A stretch of DNA of 6,068 nt, taken from NCBI GenBank assembly GCA_949747745.1, contig CATKFT010000221.1, positions 1 to 6,068 of the forward strand. Reading direction: 5' to 3'. This document shows positions 1-4,859 of this stretch, piece after piece. Position numbers and translations under genes: made by a program. The notes under the pieces were generated by a model. The model was given only the letters and a program-made list of their open reading frames with translations. It was not told where the DNA came from and did no database searches. The DNA comes from an uncultured Clostridia bacterium (lineage in GTDB: Bacteria > Bacillota_A > Clostridia > TANB77 > CAG-508). The number at the start of each line of letters is the position of its first letter. Position 1 is the first letter of the stretch.

Positions 1-1
1 A

Positions 2-25
2 AAAGGAGAAATTGTAGATACTTAA
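2..25 (+). CDS. possible C-terminal tail of an upstream gene (partial)
   Basis: The window opens in what may be the last codons of an upstream gene. Frame 2 reads KGEIVDT and then TAA at 23-25. Frame 1 instead reads KRRNCRYLKEK with TAA at 34-36. The frame-2 codons (AAA GGA GAA ATT GTA GAT) resemble those of the neighbouring genes more closely, so I prefer it. With so few codons no product can be named, and the stretch could equally be untranslated leader of the prepilin-like gene that follows. Confidence 0.2.
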   Translation, partial: KGEIVDT

Positions 26-58
26 AAGAAAAGTAAAAAAGGGAGGAACTAAAGAAAT

Positions 59-769
59 ATGAAAAAATTTAAAGAAAGTGGAATAACATTAATAGCACTG
101 ATGATAACCATAATAGTATTATTAATACTTGCAGGAGTAACATTAAGTCTAACACTACGGAGAAAGAGGAATATTTAAAACAGCCAGTGATGCTAAGATA
201 AAGACCAAAAGAGCAGAAATAATAGAAAAAGCAAAATTAGACATAGTAGATATACAAACAGGAAATATGGGAAAATTTACAGAAAACGAATTAGTAGAAG
301 TATTGAATAAATATGGAACATTATCAGACAATGGAGAAGAAACAATATTAGATAAAACATTAACTACAACTGATAAAGTGCATGAAATAAAAGTAAGTGA
401 AATATGGGATGTACCATTTGAAAAGAGCAATATTGTGAAATTTAGTATAGCTAATAGTGATATTATGAGTCAATGGTTTGAAAGTTGGGGAAATGGAAAC
501 TTTGAAGTACCTAAAGGAACAACATGGAAAGAATTTATAGAACGGAAATGGATATCAATATGAAGGCAATACTCCATCCATAATGTTTGGTGGTGATGGC
601 TATGGAGATGAACAAGATTGGTGTTGGTATTGTGTAGAAAGCTATAGTTCTACAGCAGGATATAGTGTAAGGCCTCTTATTAAAGAAAATGGAACCAGGA
701 TTAAAGAAAAAAACGAAGAAATTATTGAACGGTGTATATAGTTTTGGAGATTTGGAGTATTTTTGGTAA
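59..769 (+). CDS. type IV prepilin-like protein, frame broken at in-frame CGG codons
   Basis: This encodes a small exported protein with a type IV prepilin-like N-terminus, probably membrane-embedded or assembled on the surface; its role is unknown. The ATG at 59 follows GGGAGG at 41-46 with a long 12-nt spacing. A short basic leader (MKKFKESG) precedes a hydrophobic helix starting ITLIALMITI, so prepilin peptidase cleavage after Gly8 is likely. The pilin Glu5 is absent (Ala). The zero frame stops at 176 after CGG at 158. Skipping C158 continues as GERGIFKTASDAKIK, the usual continuation in such proteins (typically GENGIFKTA). That frame stops at 561 after CGG at 543; skipping C543 continues as GNGYQYEGNTPSIM and a Trp/Cys/Gly-rich part ending AGYSVRPLIKENG. 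A third in-frame CGG at 730 leaves two possible ends: TAG at 739 (226 aa) or, after another +1 shift, TAA at 767 (235 aa). No other damage is visible. If the shifts do not happen, this is a pseudogene. Confidence 0.75.
158..161 (+). other. +1 frameshift site 1 (CTA CGG A) in the prepilin-like gene
   Basis: CGG at 158-160 is in frame with the ATG at 59 and is followed by a zero-frame TAA at 176-178. Removing C158 puts GGA (Gly) directly after CTA (Leu) and gives LTL-GERGIF. Proteins with this N-terminus commonly read LGENGIF here, so both the frame change and the Gly are supported by my knowledge of the family. The frame change is seen directly; translational shifting as its explanation is inferred. 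Confidence 0.8.
543..546 (+). other. +1 frameshift site 2 (GAA CGG A) in the prepilin-like gene
   Basis: CGG at 543-545 is in the frame used since site 1 and is followed by a zero-frame TGA at 561-563. Skipping C543 gives EFIE-GNGYQYEG and opens at least 62 more sense codons with coherent protein character, including GGDGYGDEQDWCWYC and YSSTAGYSVRP. The zero-frame tail (RKWISI) looks like out-of-frame sequence. The spacing from CGG to the zero-frame stop, 18 nt, is the same as at site 1. Confidence 0.8.
730..733 (+). other. possible +1 frameshift site (GAA CGG T) near the prepilin-like C-terminus
   Basis: CGG at 730-732 is in frame with the segment opened by site 2, and TAG follows at 739. 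Reading GGT (Gly) at 731 instead gives a 12-residue tail, GVYSFGDLEYFW, ending at TAA 767-769 with a second in-frame TAA directly after. The sequence alone cannot tell whether the protein ends RCI or with this tail. I include it because every other in-frame CGG in the window is a frame break. Confidence 0.45.
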
Positions 770-947
770 TAAAATAAAAATCCATGTATATTAAGTTAAA
801 GATATTATAAATATGAACAAATGTATAAATATATAATGACAAAAATATTTTAATTTGAATAAATGTAAGAGAAAATTAAGAAATTAGCTTCCAAACTTTT
901 GCATAAAACAATAAAAATGGAAGATACTATATATAAAGGAGAATGTT

Positions 948-3197
948 ATGAAAAGAAAAACATTTTTTAAATATATAGTATTTTTTTGCTTTTTTTTACT
1001 TCTATTTTCTACAAAATCTCTAGCATCAATAAAAAAGAAAGGAATAGAAAATTTTCCAGATTCGTATAAACCATATCTATATGAACTAAAAAAGAAATAT
1101 CCTAATTGGGAATTTACTGCTTTATATACAGGTTTTGATTGGAATTATGTAATAGATCAAGAATATAGAAATGATAAAAACTTAGTTCCACTTTCTTATG
1201 ATGACCAATGGAAATGTACAGATAATGGAATTTATAATGTAGAGATAGATAAGGGATGGGTTAATGCTTCAAGAAAAGCTGTTGAATATACTATGGACCC
1301 ACGAAATTTTTTAAATGAAGTTAGAATATTTCAATTTGAAAAGCTTTCATATGACCCAAATACAAATAGAAAAGAGGCAGTGGAAAAAATACTTTATGGT
1401 ACAGAATTTTATGATAGAACTGTAAGCTATAAAACATCAAGCGGAGCAAATATGGTAATGAATGCAAAATATTCAGATTTAATTTGGAATGCTGCTGTTT
1501 ATTCAGGTGTTAGTCCATATCATTTAGCTTCGAGAATAAAGCAAGAGGTGGGACCATTTATAAGCCATAATTCAATAAGTGGAACAGTTGCAGGGTTTGA
1601 GGGATTGTACAATTTCTATAATATTGGTGCAACAAGCTCAACAGAACCCTTAGGGGCAATAAAAAATGGATTACAGTTTGCAAAAGATGGAAAAGGTGCA
1701 AGTGATGAGGTTAAAAATAATTTACTAATTCCATGGACAGACCCAGAAAAGGCAATAAAGGGCGGGGCTGTATTTATTGGCAGTAGCTATATATTAGTAG
1801 GTCAAAATACATTATATTTACAAAAGTTCGATGTAAATGATGATAGAGGTGGAAATTTATTTTGGCATCAATATATGACAAACTGTTTAGCACCATATTC
1901 TGAATCTAGTGGTATTCATAAAGCATATTCTTCAAATGGTATGCTAAATTCATCTATTGGATTTGTAATACCTATATATGAAAACATGCCTAAATATGCA
2001 ACAGAACGACCAAGCATATTAGAACAAGATTATGTAGCAGATAATAAAAAAGTATATGCAGATATAACAGGAGTGCTAAATGTAAGGGCAGGACCGTCTA
2101 CATCATATGAAATATTAACAACAGTAGATAGAAATGCAGTATTAACAAGAATAAAAAGAGGAGTTCAATCTGGTGAAAGATGGGATAAAGTAGAACTTGA
2201 AAATGGAATGGTAGGATATGTTTTTCAAAGCTATTTGAAAGAAATTCCAGATGTGCCTATTTCGGGTATAAAATTAAGTATTGATAATAATGTTATTAAT
2301 AAAGGAAGCACAAATAATATAAATATAGAAACTACACCACCTGAAGCAAGAGGAGAAATTATTTGGACATCTAGCAATGAAGATGTTTTAATAGTGGAAA
2401 ATGGAAAAATAACAGGGATTAGTTCAGGAACAGCAATAGTAACTGCAAAGACTACAGATGGAAATGTTAAAGATGAAATTGAAATTACAGTATATTCAAA
2501 AGTAACAGACATAATTTTAAATAAAGAAGAACTAACATTACAACTTGGAAAAACTGCTAAAATTACAGCAAATGTATTACCAGAAGATGCAACAGATAAA
2601 AATATAAAATGGTTATCTACAAATATAGATGTAGCAAGTGTTACAAATGATGGAATAATCAAAGCAAATTCTATTGGAACAGCTAAGATTGTTGTAAAAA
2701 ATAAGGAAGAAGATATACAAAAAGAATGTAAAGTTACAGTAAAAGAAATTAGTGGAGATATTATGCTAGAAATAGATGAAAGTTTAAAAGTAGAAGCAGA
2801 TGAAATAAGTGGATTAGATATAGATAACTCTAATGTAGGAAGTATAAAAGACTTAATTAAAACTAACTTAAAAGTAGAAATATATAATAATGAAGATAAA
2901 TTGTTAACAGATGAAGAACAAGTGGGAACAGGTTCAAAACTAATTTTAAAAGATGAAAATAGTAATGATAATGAAGTGTTTAGGTATATATTTGTAGTAT
3001 ATGGAGATGTAAATGGGGATGGATTAATAAATTCATTAGATGTGTTAGTATTACAAAAACATATATTAGAAAGTAAACTATTAACTGGTATATTCTTAAA
3101 ATCTGGTAATATATCAAAAAATGGAAATTCACCATCATCACTTGATGTATTAAAAGTACAAAAGCATATACTAGAAACAAAATTTATTGAACAATAA
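948..3197 (+). CDS. secreted peptidoglycan hydrolase: glucosaminidase, SH3, two Ig-like domains, dockerin
   Basis: Probable cell-wall beta-N-acetylglucosaminidase (GH73-like), 749 aa, exported and acting on peptidoglycan. AAGGAG at 937-942 precedes the ATG by 5 nt. A signal peptide covers residues 1-26 (cleavage after SLA). The N-terminal region contains FPDSYKPYLYELKKKYPNW. The catalytic domain runs to about residue 350; E200 in RIKQEVG is the likely catalytic Glu, followed by AGFEGLYNFYNIGA. An SH3 domain (about 366-430) has the motif LNVRAGPSTSYEIL. Two BIG2-type Ig-like domains follow (about 438-516 and 518-597), then a linker-like domain (about 600-683). The C-terminal type I dockerin (684-745) has a good first calcium loop (GDVNGDGLINSLDVLVLQKH) and a degenerate second one (GNISKNGNSPSSLDVLKVQK, with Asn/Ser for most acidic ligands). 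It contains no in-frame CGG and its frame is intact. The cohesin gene starts 17 nt after its stop, so the two probably form an operon and the products may bind each other. The catalytic assignment is by family resemblance only. Confidence 0.9.
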   Translation: MKRKTFFKYIVFFCFFLLLFSTKSLASIKKKGIENFPDSYKPYLYELKKKYPNWEFTALYTGFDWNYVIDQEYRNDKNLVPLSYDDQWKCTDNGIYNVEIDKGWVNASRKAVEYTMDPRNFLNEVRIFQFEKLSYDPNTNRKEAVEKILYGTEFYDRTVSYKTSSGANMVMNAKYSDLIWNAAVYSGVSPYHLASRIKQEVGPFISHNSISGTVAGFEGLYNFYNIGATSSTEPLGAIKNGLQFAKDGKGASDEVKNNLLIPWTDPEKAIKGGAVFIGSSYILVGQNTLYLQKFDVNDDRGGNLFWHQYMTNCLAPYSESSGIHKAYSSNGMLNSSIGFVIPIYENMPKYATERPSILEQDYVADNKKVYADITGVLNVRAGPSTSYEILTTVDRNAVLTRIKRGVQSGERWDKVELENGMVGYVFQSYLKEIPDVPISGIKLSIDNNVINKGSTNNINIETTPPEARGEIIWTSSNEDVLIVENGKITGISSGTAIVTAKTTDGNVKDEIEITVYSKVTDIILNKEELTLQLGKTAKITANVLPEDATDKNIKWLSTNIDVASVTNDGIIKANSIGTAKIVVKNKEEDIQKECKVTVKEISGDIMLEIDESLKVEADEISGLDIDNSNVGSIKDLIKTNLKVEIYNNEDKLLTDEEQVGTGSKLILKDENSNDNEVFRYIFVVYGDVNGDGLINSLDVLVLQKHILESKLLTGIFLKSGNISKNGNSPSSLDVLKVQKHILETKFIEQ

Positions 3198-3200
3198 AAA

Positions 3201-3206
3201 AGGAGG
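3201..3206 (+). promoter_or_regulatory. ribosome binding site deciding a GTG start
   Basis: AGGAGG lies 8 nt before GTG at 3215. No ATG nearby begins an equally good signal peptide, so this site selects the GTG as the start of the cohesin protein. It sits in the 17-nt gap after the hydrolase stop codon, with no terminator between the genes, which supports co-transcription. Confidence 0.85.
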
Positions 3207-3214
3207 TAAAAGTA

Positions 3215-4529
3215 GTGAGAAAAATTAGAAAATATATATTTATAATAGTATTTTGCATAACATTGTTAATTTTAACAAAGTCAAATGCTGCAGGGCAAAT
3301 AAGCTTATCAGCAAATAAGTCTACAGTTGAAGTAGGAGAAGAATTTACAGTAAGTGTAAACTTAGCTAATGCATCTGTTGCAACATTAACTGCTAGAGTA
3401 AGTGTAGATTCAAGTAAAGTAGATTATGTTTCAGGACCAAGTAATTCAAGTTTTAAAAATGGAAGAGCAATATATACTTGGACAGATCCAACAGGAGGAG
3501 ATAATCCAAAAACAGGAGGAACAATAGTAACATTTAAATTTAAAGCTAAACAGACAGGGAAGGCTAGTTTTTCTGTAAATGGAGATTTTTACTCACCAGA
3601 TGAGAAAAATATAAATCCAAGTTTTTCAGGTACAAGTGTAACAATAAAAGAAAAACAAGTCACTCCACCACCAAGCAGTGGAGGAAATACAGGAGGAAGT
3701 AGTGGGGGAACAACAGGAGGAAACAACAATAGTGGAACAACAGGAGGGTCTAATAGTGGAAGTAATCAAAATAAACCAAGTGGGGGAACAACACAAGGAA
3801 CTAGTAAAAATGCTAATTTAAAAGAACTACATTTAGATGTAGAGGGATTAAGTCCTAACTTTAATAAAAATACTACTAATTATAATATTGTAGTAGGAAA
3901 CGATAAAAATAGTATAAATGTAACAGCAGTACCAGAAGATTCAAATGCAAATGTAAGTATAACAGGTAATAAAAATATAAAAGTTGGAACAAGTAAAATA
4001 CAGGTAAAAGTAACTGCTCAAGACAAAAAAACAACAAAAACATATACAATAAATGTTACCAAAACTGATAATCCAGAGTTAGCAAATGCAAGTCTAGAAA
4101 ATCTTGCAATAGAAAATGTTACATTAGAACCAGAATTTAATAAAGGCATATTTGAATATAGGGGAGAAATATCAAGTGATACAAACACTCTAAACATACT
4201 AGCAGTTCCACAAATAGAAGGAGCAAAAGTAGAAATTAAAGGATTAGAAAATCTTTCTTTTGGGGAAAATACAATAGAAATAACAGTAACAGCTAAAAAC
4301 GGAGAAACAGTGCAAAACTATATAATAAAACTATACAAAAAAACTGTAGAAGAGGAAAATAGCGAAGTAGAGCCAATAAATTTAGAAGGAACAATACCAA
4401 ATATAGAAGTAAACGAACCACGGACAAAATTATAATATAGGCAATATTGTATTTTCAGTAATAATAGTTTTGAGTGTAGGTGGAATTATATTTATCGTGG
4501 TTAGAAAATATATTAGTGAGAGAAAATAA
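3215..4529 (+). CDS. cohesin-domain surface protein with a C-terminal membrane anchor reached by a +1 frameshift
   Basis: Probable cell-surface scaffold that binds dockerin-bearing proteins, most obviously the hydrolase encoded just upstream. It starts at GTG 3215. A signal peptide covers residues 1-26 (cleavage near SNAA). The cohesin domain (about 27-146) begins GQISLSANKSTVEVGEEFTV. A Gly/Ser/Thr/Asn-rich linker (about 150-198) is followed by two cadherin-like beta-sandwich repeats (about 199-283 and 286-376), each with a PxFNK motif (LSPNFNKNTTNY, LEPEFNKGIFEY). A short acidic linker ends at NEP, residue 402. In the zero frame, CGG at 4421 gives only RTKL and a stop (406 aa, no anchor). 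Skipping C4421 gives GQNYNIGN, a hydrophobic helix (about 410-429, VFSVIIVLSVGGIIFIVV) and a basic tail (RKYISERK), 437 aa in all. An anchor at this point is what a surface protein of this architecture should have, so the +1 product looks like the intended one. Both forms could be made. Confidence 0.85.
3662..3808 (+). repeat. low-complexity Gly/Ser/Thr/Asn linker with imperfect DNA repeats
   Basis: The linker joining the cohesin to the cadherin-like repeats contains three imperfect copies of a unit like AGTGGGGGAACAACAGGAGG, at about 3701-3720, 3731-3747 and 3779-3797. The encoded runs include GGNTGGSSGGTTGG. It probably acts as a flexible spacer. Such repeats can change length by slippage, so the linker may vary between strains. 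Confidence 0.75.
4421..4424 (+). other. +1 frameshift site 3 (CCA CGG A) before the cohesin protein's membrane anchor
   Basis: CGG at 4421-4423 is in frame with the GTG at 3215, and the zero frame stops at 4433-4435. Skipping C4421 opens 35 sense codons (4422-4526) ending at TAA 4527-4529. They encode a single hydrophobic helix followed by a short basic tail, the expected form of a C-terminal anchor. Random out-of-frame DNA would rarely yield such a segment exactly where one is expected. The layout, a codon ending in A and then CGGA with a stop soon after, matches sites 1 and 2. Confidence 0.8.
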
Positions 4530-4531
4530 TA

Positions 4532-4559
4532 TTTACAAACTGATAAAATAATATATAAT
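4532..4559 (+). promoter_or_regulatory. sigma-A-type promoter for a small RNA or downstream leader
   Basis: TTTACA (4532-4537) and a perfect TATAAT (4554-4559) are separated by 16 nt. Transcription would start near 4566, at the beginning of a foldable stretch that ends in an intrinsic terminator. The promoter begins 3 nt after the stop of the frameshifted cohesin product. In such AT-rich DNA some chance matches are expected; the nearly consensus pair and its position relative to the RNA raise confidence. Confidence 0.5.
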
Positions 4560-4563
4560 GAGA

Positions 4564-4714
4564 AAGCCTCTACTAGAGGAATCTAGGAAAGAGGAAGAGC
4601 TTATGATATCGTATTAATTTAGTAATTAATTACTCTATTATTATTTAAAGATAAAGACAGTAACATCAAAAATGAACAGTAATCTTTTGGGCAGGATAAC
4701 AACCTGTCCTTTTT
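4564..4714 (+). ncRNA. candidate structured small RNA or attenuator leader, about 150 nt, unrecognised
   Basis: A promoter-like pair lies just upstream and an intrinsic terminator closes this stretch. Visible pairings: an outer stem of AAGC and TCT (4564-4571, one bulged C) with AGAGCTT (4596-4602); inside it CTAGA (4573-4577) with TCTAG (4582-4586) capped by a GGAA tetraloop of the GNRA type; a 14-bp palindrome AGTAATTAATTACT (4621-4634); AAAGAT (4647-4652) with ATCTTT (4682-4687); then the terminator. ACAGTAA occurs twice, at 4657-4663 and 4676-4682. I looked for ydaO (c-di-AMP), c-di-GMP-I, preQ1, T-box, SRP and 6S signatures and recognised none. A 19-codon ATG frame at 4558 lacks a ribosome binding site. 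It could be a free small RNA, or a leader whose terminator controls read-through into the second hydrolase gene. Confidence 0.4.
4689..4714 (+). terminator. intrinsic terminator
   Basis: GGGCAGG (4689-4695) pairs with CCTGTCC (4703-4709) over 7 bp, including one G-U pair, with the 7-nt loop ATAACAA, and is followed by a T-run from 4710. It is among the few GC-rich stems in the window. It would end the candidate small RNA and also any read-through from the hydrolase-cohesin operon. Confidence 0.85.
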
Positions 4715-4750
4715 ATTATGTACAAAAATATTATTTTTGAATTACATTTT

Positions 4751-4766
4751 TATTACAATTGTATTA
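4751..4766 (+). promoter_or_regulatory. dyad TATTACAATTGTATTA, possible repressor operator
   Basis: The core TACAATTGTA (4754-4763) is a perfect 10-bp palindrome, and the 16-bp site is symmetric except for one position. It lies about 16 nt upstream of the -35 box of the second hydrolase promoter. BlaI/MecI-family repressors bind TTACA...TGTAA dyads of this kind, so such a regulator is one possibility; none is encoded in the window. Confidence 0.35.
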
Positions 4767-4781
4767 CAACAACGAAATTTA

Positions 4782-4811
4782 TTGACTTACAATTTGTAAC
4801 AATGATATACT
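4782..4811 (+). promoter_or_regulatory. sigma-A-type promoter of the second hydrolase gene
   Basis: TTGACT (4782-4787) and TATACT (4806-4811) are separated by 18 nt, with an extended -10 TG at 4803-4804. Transcription would start near 4818, giving a leader of about 42 nt before the ATG at 4860. It follows the terminator at 4689-4714, so this hydrolase gene is probably an independent transcription unit. Confidence 0.65.
4787..4799 (+). promoter_or_regulatory. dyad TTACAATTTGTAA in the promoter spacer, possible operator
   Basis: TTACA and TGTAA form a perfect inverted repeat around ATT, placed between the -35 and -10 boxes where a bound protein would block RNA polymerase. The half-sites match the dyad at 4751-4766, and another TTACAA lies at 4764-4769, so one dimeric repressor could bind both dyads. 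AT-rich sequence produces such dyads by chance, hence the moderate confidence. Confidence 0.4.
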
Positions 4812-4859
4812 TATTATGCTAAAATTAGATAAATTTACAAATGAATTTTGGAGGTTACA

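Noticed and set aside
267..563. Separate 98-aa gene starting at ATG 267
   Set aside because: It has no ribosome binding site, and its frame continues upstream to 159 with sequence that matches the expected pilin continuation. It is the middle part of the frame-broken prepilin-like gene.
899..930. Promoter TTGCAT with GATACT just before the first hydrolase
   Set aside because: Transcription would start near 935, inside the ribosome binding site, leaving almost no leader. A TATAAT at 832-837 is better placed but has no recognisable -35 box, so the true promoter of this operon is unresolved.
770..947. Gap between the prepilin-like gene and the first hydrolase
   Set aside because: I searched it for a terminator, a small gene and a riboswitch. 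It is AT-rich, with no GC-rich hairpin and no coding frame with a ribosome binding site.
2231..2662. Minus-strand open frame of 143 codons inside the hydrolase gene
   Set aside because: It lies opposite the Ig-like domains of a well-supported + strand gene, and I saw nothing in its translation pointing to a real protein. The minus-strand frames at 155-430, 642-842, 2980-3180 and 5605-5802 were set aside for the same lack of support.
158..4424. Explanation of the frame breaks by homopolymer sequencing error
   Set aside because: The extra base is a single C between A and GG, not in an A or T run, and the unperturbed AGGA sequence is common in the window without error. Other systematic errors cannot be excluded without the reads.
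4558..4617. Small ORF of 19 codons (MRKPLLEESRKEEELMISY)
   Set aside because: No ribosome binding site precedes it, its ATG overlaps the TATAAT box, and the same bases form a stable nested hairpin. A peptide cannot be excluded, but structure explains the stretch better.
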